Shown here piece by piece: positions 43,352 through 52,488 of a DNA stretch of 64,000 nucleotides. The stretch covers positions 31,410-95,409 of the forward strand of contig NZ_VDFU01000017.1 in NCBI RefSeq assembly GCF_006152115.1. The letters run 5' to 3'. The notes beneath the pieces were generated by a model. It was not told where the DNA came from. It worked only from the letters and a program-made list of their open reading frames with translations, and searched no databases. A program made the translations under genes and the position numbers. Position 1 is the stretch's first letter. Every line of letters begins with the position of its first letter. Source of the DNA: Rubellimicrobium rubrum. GTDB lineage: Bacteria; Pseudomonadota; Alphaproteobacteria; Rhodobacterales; Rhodobacteraceae.

Positions 43352-44895
43352 TCCGCCGCCTCCGCTAATGCGCTTTCCGGGACGCGCGACGCGTCCAGTC
43401 CGATATCCCTGGCCAAGAGCTTGGTCGCGATCCGCGCCGACTCGAAGATCGTGGGCAGGCCGCTGCCCGGATGGGTGCCGCCACCGGTGAGGTAGACGCC
43501 GTCCACGTCCTCGAAGCGGTTCCGGGGCCGCCTGTGCAGCATCTGGCCCAGGTTGTGCGCCAGGTTGAACGTCGCGCCCAGATGGATGCCCATCTCCTCC
43601 CAGTCGTTCGGCGTCAGCATCCGCTCGGTCCGTATATGGGGGCGGATGTCGTGGCCCAGGAACATTGCGAGGCGGTCGAGCACCATGGAGCGATACGAGG
43701 GCGCCAGCGCCTGCCAGTCCACCCCGGCCCGAAGGTTCCCCACCGGGACCAGAACGTACAGCGCCGAGTGACCCGGCGGCGCGAGTGTCGGGTCGCTGAC
43801 GCTCGCATTCTGGACATAGATGGAGGGATCCGTCGGGGCCTTGCCCTCCTCGATCTCCCGGATGTTCCGGTCATACTCCCGGCTCAGGCAGATGGTATGA
43901 TGCGCCAGGCCCGGCAACGTGGTGTCGAGCCCCAGGTAGAGCATGAATGTCGAGCAGGAGAAGGACTTGCCGTCGATCCGCTCGTCCGTCCAGCGTCGGC
44001 GAAGCCGGTTCGGCACCAGTCGCTTCATCGCATGGGCGAAATCGGCGTTCACCACGACCGCATCGGCCGGGTAGGTGCCTTGCGCGGTCCGCACGCCGGT
44101 GGCGCGGCGGCCTTCGAACTGCATGTCCTCGACCGCCTCGGACAGACGTACCTCCACGCCCATATCGGCCAGGACGCGTGCCATAGCCCTAGGGATCGCG
44201 TTGCAGCCGCCGATGGGGTGCCAGACCCCGTGCGCGTATTCGATATGCGCCAGGATCGTGAACAGCGACGGACATTTGAAGGGCGACATGCCCAGGTACT
44301 TCGACTGGAACGAGAAGGCGAGCCGCACCAGCGGGTTCTTGAACCAGCGGGACAGGTCGCTGTCCACCGTCGCCCAGGGCCGCAGCATCGGGAGTGACTT
44401 CAACATGGCCGGGTCGGCAAAGGCCCCCAGGTTCTGGAACGGCTTCTGGAGGATCGGCCTGAACGCCTCGAACTTGCGGAGGTTGTCGGCGAAGTAGGGC
44501 TCCACGCCCGCAGCATCGGCCGGGTCGATCCTGGCCACCTCGGCCTTGAGCCGCTCCATGTCCGCACTGGCGTCAAAGCGCCGCCCATCCTCGAACAGCA
44601 GCCGGTACATCGGATCGAGGCGCACCATCGGCACTTCGATGTCCAGATCCCGCCCGCAGGCGGCAAAGATCTCGCGCAGGATCTCGGGGTAGAGAAAGAA
44701 GGTGGGACCAGTGTCGAAGACGTAGCCGTCCTGCTCGATACCGGCCGTGCGGCCGCCCACGCGGTCGCCGCGTTCGATCACCGTGACCTCGGCGCCCGCG
44801 GCCCTCGCCAGCATCGCTGTCGCCAAGCCTCCGGGGCCTGCGCCGATCACTACGACCCGTCGGCCGCTTCTCGGGCGCGTCCGCATCAATCTCAC
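43348..44895 (-). CDS. CrtN-type carotenoid desaturase, second paralogue
   Basis: 515 residues, phytoene desaturase family. The FAD-binding start is VVVIGAGPGGLATAMLARAAG (about residues 14-34); FDTGPTFFLYPEIL and the C-terminal LTGGGTHPGSGLPTIFESAR are characteristic of CrtN/CrtI enzymes. It probably introduces the conjugated double bonds in a C30 backbone, since the divergent hpnCDE genes make squalene. No crtB- or crtE-type C40 genes occur in the window. The ATG overlaps the stop of the DUF2141 gene. Confidence 0.87.
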   Translation of the reverse strand: MRLMRTRPRSGRRVVVIGAGPGGLATAMLARAAGAEVTVIERGDRVGGRTAGIEQDGYVFDTGPTFFLYPEILREIFAACGRDLDIEVPMVRLDPMYRLLFEDGRRFDASADMERLKAEVARIDPADAAGVEPYFADNLRKFEAFRPILQKPFQNLGAFADPAMLKSLPMLRPWATVDSDLSRWFKNPLVRLAFSFQSKYLGMSPFKCPSLFTILAHIEYAHGVWHPIGGCNAIPRAMARVLADMGVEVRLSEAVEDMQFEGRRATGVRTAQGTYPADAVVVNADFAHAMKRLVPNRLRRRWTDERIDGKSFSCSTFMLYLGLDTTLPGLAHHTICLSREYDRNIREIEEGKAPTDPSIYVQNASVSDPTLAPPGHSALYVLVPVGNLRAGVDWQALAPSYRSMVLDRLAMFLGHDIRPHIRTERMLTPNDWEEMGIHLGATFNLAHNLGQMLHRRPRNRFEDVDGVYLTGGGTHPGSGLPTIFESARIATKLLARDIGLDASRVPESALAEAAE

Positions 44896-45314
44896 TGAAA
44901 GTACCTCATGGAAAGCCGCACGGTGGCGCCCGGTTCATCGAGCGCGAAGGACGCGTCGCGCCACCGCGGCGGCCCGAATCGCATCGGTGCATCGCGCGAG
45001 AAGCCCATCCCCTCGGTCGGCAGGAGCCCGGGGCGGTCGAGGGTCTGGTTGCCGTTCTCGTCGTGGATCACCTGAACGGCATAGGTGCCGGGCGGCACCC
45101 CCGTCACCGAGATGATCCCGTTCGTGGCGGGGGCGCTGCCGAAATAGGTGCAGGCGGGCTGCAGGAACTGGTCTTCGGTGCAGACGGCGGCATAGACCGT
45201 CCCATCGGCGTTGCGCAGTCCCGCGACCTCGATCTGCAGGTCGGCCGCCCCGACCGGCCCCGCAGCGAGGCCGACCGCCGCCGCCATGCACGCGCTTTTC
45301 GTTTGCCAAAACAC
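44892..45314 (-). CDS. Exported DUF2141 protein, first gene of the carotenoid operon
   Basis: 140 residues from the GTG at 45314, which gives a better signal peptide (FWQTKSACMAAAVGLAAGPVGA) than the inner ATG at 45287. The mature part is a DUF2141 beta domain (LQIEVAGLRNADGTVYAAVC, GTYAVQVIHDENGNQTLD, GFSRDAP). It is translationally coupled to the desaturase. DUF2141 proteins are small periplasmic or outer-surface proteins of unknown role; here one may carry or place the carotenoid. That role is an inference from position. Confidence 0.8.
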   Translation of the reverse strand: MFWQTKSACMAAAVGLAAGPVGAADLQIEVAGLRNADGTVYAAVCTEDQFLQPACTYFGSAPATNGIISVTGVPPGTYAVQVIHDENGNQTLDRPGLLPTEGMGFSRDAPMRFGPPRWRDASFALDEPGATVRLSMRYFQ

Positions 45315-45339
45315 GGCTGGACCCCATTCTGTCTTGCGC

Positions 45340-45353
45340 GGGGATTGATCCCC
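45340..45353. promoter_or_regulatory. Perfect palindrome between the divergent carotenoid operons
   Basis: GGGGAT-TG-ATCCCC is a perfect inverted repeat at 45340-45353, in the gap between the DUF2141/crtN operon and hpnCDE. It is well placed to be an operator acting on both divergent promoters. Confidence 0.5.
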
Positions 45354-45429
45354 ACGGCCCCTGCGGATGGAACTAAATCGAGATGCGCTCTCGTCACCAG
45401 GAAAAAACGATTGCGACTGGGGCTTCGGC

Positions 45430-46269
45430 ATGAGCGCCAAGGAGAATTTCCCGGTCGGTTCCATGCTGATAAGGCATGATCTTCGCGGAATTGTGCACCT
45501 GTTCTACCGCTTCGCGCGGGCTGCCGACGACATTGCCGATGACGTTCATTTGTCCAAGGAGGACAAGCTGCTACGGCTCGCTTGGCATGAGAGCGGCCTG
45601 GATGGCGATCCGGACGGGTCTCCGGACGGACGGGCACTGGCCGCGCTCGACCGGCCCGAGCCCGCAAGCCACGCCCGTCAGCTTCTTGCGGCCTTTCGCT
45701 GGGATGCCGGCGGAGGAACCTGCGACACTTGGAGCGACCTTCTGGCCTACTGCGATGATTCGGCGAATCCGGTGGGGCGATTCCTTCTCGACCTACATGG
45801 GGAAAGCCGGGCGGCCTGGACGATGAGCGATCGCCTTTGCACGGCGTTGCAGGTGCTGAACCATCTGCAGGATCTGAAAGCCGATCACCTGCACCTATCC
45901 CGCCGCTACCTGCCACTTGTCTGGATGGGCGAGGAGGGGGCGCGACCCGAGGATCTGACGGCCCCAGCGATGTCGCCGGCGCTGCGCCGGGTCGTGGACC
46001 GGACGCTTGATCGTTGCGACGCGCTGCTCGACGGGGCCGAGGGTCTGCCCGCCTCCCTCGCTTCGCGACGTCTGGCCGGCGAGGCCGCGTCGATCCTATG
46101 GCTGGCCCGGCGGCTGTCGGCGCGGCTGCGGCGCGCCGATCCCATCGCAGGACGGGTGGCACCCTCGGGGTCGGAGTTCGCGCGCGCGGGACTTGTCGGG
46201 GCCTGGGCCGCCATGGGCCCGCGCGGAGCGGCGCGCGCGCTGGAGCCGGCTGGAAAGGAAAGGGCGTGA
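45430..46269 (+). CDS. hpnC: Hydroxysqualene/squalene pathway protein HpnC
   Basis: 279 residues from the ATG at 45430, where homology begins (AKENFPVGS). An in-frame ATG at 45367 is possible, but the 63 nt between them use AT-rich codons unlike the gene. It is a squalene/phytoene synthase-fold protein with YRFARAADDIADD (the first Asp-rich motif at residues 33-38) and NHLQDLKAD as second motif. In the HpnCDE route it converts presqualene diphosphate to hydroxysqualene. The stop overlaps the GTG start of hpnD (GTGA). Its role here is most likely to feed C30 carotenoids. Confidence 0.88.
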   Translation: MSAKENFPVGSMLIRHDLRGIVHLFYRFARAADDIADDVHLSKEDKLLRLAWHESGLDGDPDGSPDGRALAALDRPEPASHARQLLAAFRWDAGGGTCDTWSDLLAYCDDSANPVGRFLLDLHGESRAAWTMSDRLCTALQVLNHLQDLKADHLHLSRRYLPLVWMGEEGARPEDLTAPAMSPALRRVVDRTLDRCDALLDGAEGLPASLASRRLAGEAASILWLARRLSARLRRADPIAGRVAPSGSEFARAGLVGAWAAMGPRGAARALEPAGKERA

Positions 46270-47129
46270 CCGCGATCCCTGCGCTGACCGAGTTTCCCCC
46301 GCGACAGGAGGTGCGCCGCATCGTCACCGAGTCGGGGACCTCCTTCGCGGCTGGTATGCGCGTTCTCCCTCGTCGGCGGCGCGAGGCGATCTTTGCAGTC
46401 TACGCCTTTTGCCGGATCGTGGACGACATCGCCGACGGCATGATGGCGCCGCAGGATAAGGTCGAGGCCTTGGCCGATTGGTCAGACGAGGTGGAGCGCA
46501 TCTTCCGTCGGGTTCCCCGTACCCCCGTCGGCGAGGAGTTGGCCCGCGCGGTGGATCGTTACGCGCTGCCTCGGCATGAATTCGATTTGATCCTCGAAGG
46601 CATGCGAATGGACGCGGAAGGAATGGTTGCTCCCGATCCGGTCCGACTTGAGCGGTATGTGCGCTGCGTGGCCGGAGCGGTGGGGCTGCTGTCGATGCGG
46701 GTCTTCGGTGCCTGGAGGGGGGACGCGTCCCGGCGCTTCGGCCTGTCCCTGGCACGCGCCATGCAGATCACCAACATCCTTCGAGACGTGGAGGAGGATG
46801 CGGGCCTCGGGCGGCTTTATCTGCCATCGACCGTTCTACAGAGTGCGGGCGTGCCGTCCGACCCCCATCTGGCCTGGTCGCATCCGGCCCTGCCCGAGGC
46901 GCGGCGGCAGTTGGGCCAAGTCGCGCGCGCCCAGTTCCGCCGGGCCCAGTCGGCCGCGCGCGGTCACGCCTGGGTCCGCATCCTGCCCGCCCTCATGATG
47001 ATGGGACCGTACGACCGGCTTTTGTCCGACATGGAGGCGGATTGGACGCGTCCGCCCGAACGCCGCCCAGGCTGGCGTAAGGCGGCCGACGGGATCACCT
47101 GCGCGGCAAGGAGCCTGGCCGGGCAGTGA
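46266..47129 (+). CDS. hpnD: Presqualene diphosphate synthase HpnD
   Basis: 287 residues from the GTG at 46266. The first Asp-rich motif is VDDIAD (residues 52-57) and the second NILRDVEEDAGLGRLYLP near residue 170, the full pair expected for condensation of two farnesyl diphosphates to presqualene diphosphate. It lies between hpnC and hpnE with overlapping ends on both sides. No squalene-hopene cyclase gene is present in the window. Confidence 0.9.
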   Translation: MTAIPALTEFPPRQEVRRIVTESGTSFAAGMRVLPRRRREAIFAVYAFCRIVDDIADGMMAPQDKVEALADWSDEVERIFRRVPRTPVGEELARAVDRYALPRHEFDLILEGMRMDAEGMVAPDPVRLERYVRCVAGAVGLLSMRVFGAWRGDASRRFGLSLARAMQITNILRDVEEDAGLGRLYLPSTVLQSAGVPSDPHLAWSHPALPEARRQLGQVARAQFRRAQSAARGHAWVRILPALMMMGPYDRLLSDMEADWTRPPERRPGWRKAADGITCAARSLAGQ

Positions 47130-48385
47130 CGAGGCATGCCCACGTCATCGGGGCGGGCCTTGCGGGGCTGGCGGCCGCGCTCGATCTGGTCGAGGCGGGC
47201 TGCCGCGTCACGATCCACGAAGCCTCGGCCAAGGCGGGCGGGCGTTGCCGAAGCTACCATGACGCGGTGCTGGACCGCCGCATCGACAACGGCAATCACC
47301 TGATCCTGTCCGGGAACCGGGCGGTCCTGTCGCATGCGCGCAGGATCGGCGCGACCGACCGGCTGGACACGCTCCCCGAGGCGGCCTTTCCGTTCGTCGA
47401 CCTGGAGAACGGGCAGCGCTGGACCGTCCGCGTGCCCCGGACGCCGCTTGCGGCCATGCGGTCCGATGCCCGTCCGCCCGGCGTGACCCCGACCGCGGCG
47501 CTGGCCGGGGTGGCGGGACTGCTAGTCGCCCGGCAGGACCGCACCGTGGCCGAGGCGGTGCGGGATCGGGGGCCGATGTGGCAGTCTTTCTGGTCGCCCA
47601 TGTCCACGGCGGTGCTCAACATGGCCCCCGAGCGCGGGTCGGCGGCGCTGCTGCGCGCGGCGCTGGTGCGGAGCTTCTTTCGAGGGGCCGCCGCCTGCCG
47701 TCCCGTCCTGGCCCCCGAAGGACTCGGGTCCGCTCTGATCGACCCGGCTCTCGATCATCTGCGCGCCAGGGGCGTCGCCTTGAATCTTAGGGCCTCTCTG
47801 GCCGGGCTTGTGCTGACAGACGGTCGCGCCGAGGGGCTGGTCTTTGCCGATGGGCTACGAGTGGCGCTGGGGCAAGAGGATGCCGTGGTCCTGGCGGTGC
47901 CTCCGGCTGCCTTGGCGGATCTCTTGCCCAACCTCCCGCGGCCTGCCCCCGGACCGGCCATCCTGAACGCGCATTTTCGGGTGGACCGCGATCTCGCCAT
48001 GGATGCGCCGCCTCTGCTCGGGCTCCTGTCCTCGAACGCCCAGTGGGTGTTCCGCCGGGGCGACGTGCTCTCGGTCACCGTCTCGGCGGCTGAGGACACA
48101 CCTGTCTGGCCCATGGAGCGGGACGAGGCATTGGGCGTGCTCTGGCGCGAGGTCGCGCGTGCCCTCGACCTTGGGAGCGCCGCGCCGCTGGCCCGCCGCC
48201 TCCTGCGCGAACGGGCGGCGACCTTCGACCAGTCGCCCGAAGGCGCATCGCGCCGCCCAGCGGTAGGGACAGCGTGGCGGAACGTGGCCTTGGCCGGAGA
48301 TCATGTGCGGACAGGTCTGCCGGCAACCCTAGAGGGAGCCGTCATCTCGGGCCGTCGCGCCGCCCGGCACCTGCTGAGGGCCTAG
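47126..48385 (+). CDS. hpnE: Hydroxysqualene dehydroxylase HpnE
   Basis: 419 residues from the GTG at 47126 overlapping the hpnD stop. FAD motif [21 protein letters not shown] at the N-terminus, [10 protein letters not shown] near residue 55 and a C-terminal [21 protein letters not shown] segment are typical of HpnE amine-oxidase-fold enzymes, which reduce hydroxysqualene to squalene. It ends 4 nt inside the convergent isomerase gene. Together hpnCDE supply the C30 backbone for the divergent crtN-type genes. Confidence 0.9.
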   Translation: MTRHAHVIGAGLAGLAAALDLVEAGCRVTIHEASAKAGGRCRSYHDAVLDRRIDNGNHLILSGNRAVLSHARRIGATDRLDTLPEAAFPFVDLENGQRWTVRVPRTPLAAMRSDARPPGVTPTAALAGVAGLLVARQDRTVAEAVRDRGPMWQSFWSPMSTAVLNMAPERGSAALLRAALVRSFFRGAAACRPVLAPEGLGSALIDPALDHLRARGVALNLRASLAGLVLTDGRAEGLVFADGLRVALGQEDAVVLAVPPAALADLLPNLPRPAPGPAILNAHFRVDRDLAMDAPPLLGLLSSNAQWVFRRGDVLSVTVSAAEDTPVWPMERDEALGVLWREVARALDLGSAAPLARRLLRERAATFDQSPEGASRRPAVGTAWRNVALAGDHVRTGLPATLEGAVISGRRAARHLLRA

Positions 48386-49458
48386 GGCTCCAGCAGGGCA
48401 GCCCGGCGCAACTGCCCGAGGTCGGCCGAGCCCGTGCAGAAGCAGGCCACCCGAAGTTGGGCGAGCACGGTCTCGAAATGCTCGACGACCGCCTCGGCGG
48501 ATTGGGTCGCGGCTTCGAGCAGGCCCGAGGCCTGGCCTACGATGTCGGCGCCTAGTCGAATGGCCTTGGCCGCATCGACGCCGTCGCGGATGCCTCCAGA
48601 TCCGATCACCACCGCATCCGGGCAGGCGGCCCGGACCTCGGCAATGGCCCGTGCCGTCGGCAGGCCCCAGCCGGAGAAGGCGCGGGCGACCGCCGCCTGC
48701 CGCGGGGTCTGCGCCCGTTCGGCCTCCACAGCCGCCCAGCTCGTGCCGCCCGCGCCCGCCACGTCGATCACATGCACGCCCGCATCCCAGAGCCTGCGCG
48801 CCGTCGGCCCCGAGATGCCGGAGCCTACCTCCTTGGCCACCACCGGTACCGGAAGCCTGCGCGCCACCTCCTCGATGCGGTGCAGAAGGCCCCGCCAGTC
48901 GCGGTCGCCCTCGGGCTGAACGGCTTCCTGCAAGGGATTGAGATGAATGATGAGAGCGTCGGCCCCGATCATGTCCACGGCCTGCCGCGCCTCGTCGGCT
49001 CCGAAGCCGGTGTTGAACTGGGCCGCCCCGATGTTCGCCAGGAGCGGCACGTTCGGGGCCAGCGCGCGCAACTCGGTTCCCAAGCCGCCAACCTCTCCGG
49101 CTTCGATGGCGACGCGCTGCGATCCCACGGCGAGGGGGAGGTTCAGTGCCGCGCAAGCCGTCGCCAGATGCCGGTTGATCGTATCTGCACGCGCGGGTCC
49201 GCCGGTCATGGAACTGACCAGCAGGGGCCCGCCGATACGCCGGCCCAGAAAGGACGTGGACAGGTCGATCTCGTCCATGTGGAGTTCGGGCAAGGCGACA
49301 TGGGCAAAGGCGATCGTGTCGAAGCCCGTCCGGGCCGCGCCACGGCCTCGGCCGTCCAGGACGATGTCGAGATGCTGGTTCTTGCGGTCGCTGAGCAAGG
49401 GCGCGGTCCGGTTCGGTTGATCCGCGCCAGTGGTGGCCTGTCGGGCCGTCCGGCGCAA
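48382..49458 (-). CDS. fni: Type 2 isopentenyl-diphosphate delta-isomerase
   Basis: 358 residues of the FMN-dependent IDI-2 family. [10 protein letters not shown] near the start, SSMTGG (about residues 82-87), [26 protein letters not shown] and the FMN-binding [16 protein letters not shown] support this. It interconverts IPP and DMAPP, and so balances the precursors of farnesyl diphosphate. It sits tail-to-tail with hpnE, with a 4-nt overlap of their ends, and is a logical supply gene for the carotenoid locus. Confidence 0.92.
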   Translation of the reverse strand: MRRTARQATTGADQPNRTAPLLSDRKNQHLDIVLDGRGRGAARTGFDTIAFAHVALPELHMDEIDLSTSFLGRRIGGPLLVSSMTGGPARADTINRHLATACAALNLPLAVGSQRVAIEAGEVGGLGTELRALAPNVPLLANIGAAQFNTGFGADEARQAVDMIGADALIIHLNPLQEAVQPEGDRDWRGLLHRIEEVARRLPVPVVAKEVGSGISGPTARRLWDAGVHVIDVAGAGGTSWAAVEAERAQTPRQAAVARAFSGWGLPTARAIAEVRAACPDAVVIGSGGIRDGVDAAKAIRLGADIVGQASGLLEAATQSAEAVVEHFETVLAQLRVACFCTGSADLGQLRRAALLEP

Positions 49459-49476
49459 CCGTCCTTGGGCCTGCGG

Positions 49477-50844
49477 TCAATCGGGCGTAGCCGATAAGGG
49501 AAGCTCGATCTCGCACCCGAATCCTTCGGGCCGGTACTGGAGACGCGACTGCGCACCCAGACTGTAAGGCAGCATCCTTTCCAGCAACTCGGTGCCGAAG
49601 CCCTTGCGCCGCGGCGAGCCCGAGCGCCGCCCGCCAGTCTCGGTCCAGCGCAGCAGCACCCTGGACGGATCGCCGTCCGAGATCGACCAGACAACGGCCA
49701 CGGTGCCGTGCGGGATGGCGAAGGCGCCGTGCTTGATGGCGTTCGTGGTGAGTTCATGGACCACGAGGGCCATCGTTTCGGCCTGGCGGGCCGAAAGACG
49801 CACGGGCGGTCCTGACAGGACCAGGCGGTCCGCGCCCATCGCGGCGGCTTGGAACTCGTCCCGCAGAATGGCCTCTAGGTCGACGTTGCCGCTGGGGGCC
49901 CGGGTAAGAGCGCTCTGCGCGCGGGTCAGGGCGCTTAGGCGGCCCTCCAGATGCGTGGCGTAGTCATCCTTGCTCGTAGCCGATTGGGCGCTGCGGCGGA
50001 CGATGGACCGGATCACCGCCATGGTGTTGCGCACGCGGTGCTGCAACTCGGCCAACAGGAGCCGCTGCCGGGCTTCGGCTTCCTTTTCCGGTGTCACGTC
50101 CTGCATGACGCCCAGCATGCGGACCGGGCGGCCGGTCGCATCGTAAAGGAAACGGCCTTGCGCGCGGCACCAGCGCGTTGCGCCCTCGCCGGGCAGGACG
50201 CGGAACTCGGCCTCGTATCGCAGGCCGTTGTCGCGCGCTTCGGTGATCCTGGCCTGGACCGCGACAAGGTCATCAGGATGGACCCGGGCGGCCCATGCCT
50301 CAAAGCTTGGGATCACTTGGCCCGGAACATAGCCCAGCAGGGCCAGATGCTCTGCGGACCAGGTCACCCGGCCGCTGTCGAGGTCCCAGTCCCAGCTGCC
50401 CAGTCCCGCCACTCCCAGCGCCAGACGGAGCCGTTCCTCGCGTTCAGCCAATTGCACCTCAGCCTCGTGCCGGGCGGTGACGTCCCGGGCCGCACCGATC
50501 CACCCCAGTACCTCTCCGCCAGGGCCAGGCAGCGGGATCAACCAGGACTGAAGCCAACGCAGAGTTCCGTCGGGTCGCAGGACACGGTGCTCCAGGTCCA
50601 GGGCGCAACGTTCCTGCCTCCCCCGCGCCAGGGTGCGGCGTACCAGATCCCGATCCTTTGGCGGAATGAAGCGCTCCAGCCAGTCATCGATCGGAACGGT
50701 GAGGGTTTCGTCGATGTCCCGCCCTGACAGATGAGTCATCAGCGCGCCGTCGGCGCTCAGGCGGAAATGGACCCCGCTCGTGGCCCGGAGCAGGGTGCGG
50801 AGTTGGCCGGCCTCCAAATCGTCTTGGGTCAACGAGCCGTTCAC
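49477..50844 (-). CDS. PAS-PAS-HWE sensor histidine kinase
   Basis: 455 residues, soluble. Two PAS domains (about residues 15-125 and 135-255, the latter with WDWDLDSGRVTWS) precede a HWE-type dimerisation/phosphoacceptor segment (LAELQHRVRNTMAVIRSIV, His269) and an ATPase domain with VHELTTNAIKHGAF as N-box. Kinases of this family commonly feed the PhyR-NepR-EcfG general stress response in alphaproteobacteria. An EcfG-like sigma factor lies 1 kb away, which supports such a link. The sensed signal is unknown (PAS: light, redox or ligand). Confidence 0.88.
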   Translation of the reverse strand: MNGSLTQDDLEAGQLRTLLRATSGVHFRLSADGALMTHLSGRDIDETLTVPIDDWLERFIPPKDRDLVRRTLARGRQERCALDLEHRVLRPDGTLRWLQSWLIPLPGPGGEVLGWIGAARDVTARHEAEVQLAEREERLRLALGVAGLGSWDWDLDSGRVTWSAEHLALLGYVPGQVIPSFEAWAARVHPDDLVAVQARITEARDNGLRYEAEFRVLPGEGATRWCRAQGRFLYDATGRPVRMLGVMQDVTPEKEAEARQRLLLAELQHRVRNTMAVIRSIVRRSAQSATSKDDYATHLEGRLSALTRAQSALTRAPSGNVDLEAILRDEFQAAAMGADRLVLSGPPVRLSARQAETMALVVHELTTNAIKHGAFAIPHGTVAVVWSISDGDPSRVLLRWTETGGRRSGSPRRKGFGTELLERMLPYSLGAQSRLQYRPEGFGCEIELPLSATPD

Positions 50845-50985
50845 GGTCTGGCCACCCTCAGCATGACTTACTGCGGCCCATCCTGTCCTTGCATCGCTTT
50901 GTTCAGGCGTTGCGACTTTTCAGGGCAGCCCATCTTCAACATAAGTTATCGTGCGCTGACGAGCTTTCGTGAAGGGTTGCGTCAC

Positions 50986-51783
50986 ATGCGCAGAACCAGT
51001 CAACCATCGATCCACAATCCGCTGATTCACAAGCTCGAGCGCTATACGCGCCTGTCCGCTGACGATCGGGCTGGTGCGCTCCGGCTGTTCGATGAGCGTC
51101 ACCAACGCTACCGTGCCAAGGATGATATCGTGCGCGAAGGGGACGAACCCCGCGTGATGCGACTGGTCGTGGAGGGTTGGGCCTGCCGCTACAAGTACCT
51201 CGAGGATGGGCGCCGTCAGGTGCTGGGCCTGTTCATCCCAGGTGACGTCTGCGACCTGAACGTGTTCATCCTGCGCGAGATGGATCATTTCATCGCGGCG
51301 GTCACACCGGTCACCGTCGCTCAGATCTCGCGGGAACTGCTGGAGGAGGTCACGCTCGGCAATCCGCGGCTGCTTCAGGCCCTGTGGTGGGAATCGCTGG
51401 TCAATACGGCGACTCAAAGGGAATGGCTGGTGAATCTGGGCCAGCGAACCGCCTTCGAACGGATCACGCACCTGCTCTGCGAGATCTATCTGCGTCTGCA
51501 GGCCGCCGGGCGATCCGATGGCCTGAGTTGCGAGTTTCCGCTGACCCAGACGATGATCGCCGACATCACGGGCCTCTCGACCGTGCATGTCAGCCGCACC
51601 TTCCAAGCCGTGCGGGAGGACGGCCTGGTGGAGATCCGGGACCGCATCCTGGTCATTCATGACCTCGATGCGCTGAAGGCTGCGTCGCTGTACAACGGGA
51701 ACTACCTTCATCTCGGCCATGAAGGACGTCATCTGGATGCCAACGGGGGTGCCGGGGAGCCTGCTGCCGCGGAGCGGGAATGA
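50986..51783 (+). CDS. CRP/FNR-family transcription regulator
   Basis: 265 residues from the ATG at 50986. The cNMP-binding beta-barrel (about residues 20-115) includes FDERHQRYRAKDDIVREGDEP and RRQVLGLFIPGDVCDL; the C-terminal winged helix has MIADITGLSTVHVSRTF as recognition region. It lacks an N-terminal cysteine cluster, so it is not a classical Fnr. It is divergent from the HWE kinase gene and convergent with the sigma factor gene. The effector is unknown. Confidence 0.87.
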   Translation: MRRTSQPSIHNPLIHKLERYTRLSADDRAGALRLFDERHQRYRAKDDIVREGDEPRVMRLVVEGWACRYKYLEDGRRQVLGLFIPGDVCDLNVFILREMDHFIAAVTPVTVAQISRELLEEVTLGNPRLLQALWWESLVNTATQREWLVNLGQRTAFERITHLLCEIYLRLQAAGRSDGLSCEFPLTQTMIADITGLSTVHVSRTFQAVREDGLVEIRDRILVIHDLDALKAASLYNGNYLHLGHEGRHLDANGGAGEPAAAERE

Positions 51784-51804
51784 GGCTCTGACGCCCTGTT
51801 GCAT

Positions 51805-52356
51805 TCAGGAACGGTCCTCGTCCACCAGGGCTGCGAGAGCCACGCGGGCGCGGTTCAGGCGGCTCTTGACCGTTCCGACCGAGCAATGGCAGATCTCGGC
51901 TGCGTCCTCGTAGCCAAGACCCAGGACGGGGATCAGGATCAGGATCTCGCGGTGCGCAGGCGTGAGATCGTTGAGGAGCCGCTCCATCGTCTCGCGCGCC
52001 CAGAGATGGTCGGCCTGAGTGGATGGCGTGACGGCGCCAAGCTCGATCACCTCGCTGCCGGGCATCGTCTCTCGGCGGGCCCGGCGCCAGCGCGTGTTGA
52101 AGGTGTTGCGCATGATCGTGAACAGCCAAGCCTTGAGATTGGTGCCGTACTGAAAACTATCTCGGGCCGACAGGGCCTTCAGGATGGTGTCCTGGACGAG
52201 ATCGTCCACCTCGGTCTCCTGCCGCAATAGCCGGCGTGCGAAGGCCCGCAAGGCTGGCCGCAGCTCAAGCACGTCGTTGTCGAAAGCGGTCGCTTGGTGA
52301 TCGTCCAAGCGGGCATGCGGGTGCTGGCGGAGCATGGACACGGCTGGTTCCTCCAT
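51805..52356 (-). CDS. EcfG-like ECF sigma factor
   Basis: 183 residues. Region 2 (LRAFARRLLRQETEVDDLVQ, then SFQYGTNLKAWLFTIMRN) and region 4 (HREILILIPVLGLGYEDAAEI, GTVKSRLNRARVAL) resemble the EcfG/ECF15 group, the general stress sigma factors of alphaproteobacteria. No NepR or PhyR gene is adjacent, so it may be a paralogue rather than the main EcfG. It is a good candidate to read the GGAAC-N16/17-CGTT promoters found in this window. No such promoter was seen in front of the gene itself. Confidence 0.8.
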   Translation of the reverse strand: MEEPAVSMLRQHPHARLDDHQATAFDNDVLELRPALRAFARRLLRQETEVDDLVQDTILKALSARDSFQYGTNLKAWLFTIMRNTFNTRWRRARRETMPGSEVIELGAVTPSTQADHLWARETMERLLNDLTPAHREILILIPVLGLGYEDAAEICHCSVGTVKSRLNRARVALAALVDEDRS

Positions 52357-52488
52357 GGCCGAGCGGCCGGATGGCCCCCGTGGTCTTGGAGGAAGTCACA
52401 TCGGAAAAGGCGACGCCTTAACCTATGCAACCTTGCCGTGCGATGGTCGCGAATTAGGCTCAGCCCCGTCAACAACGGAGAGCGTTTG

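Noticed and set aside
45340..45353. Palindrome as an FNR/CRP box
   Set aside because: The sequence GGGGAT-TG-ATCCCC lacks the TTGAT-N4-ATCAA or TGTGA-type half-sites.
45369..45395. GGAAC upstream of hpnC as an EcfG promoter
   Set aside because: No GTT-type -10 occurs at 16 or 17 bases; the spacing to the nearest CGTC is 18 and the match is poor.
45430..48385. Assignment of hpnCDE to hopanoid synthesis
   Set aside because: No squalene-hopene cyclase or other hpn gene is adjacent, while crtN-type, glycosyltransferase and aldehyde dehydrogenase genes are. The carotenoid role fits better, although squalene could also feed hopanoids elsewhere.
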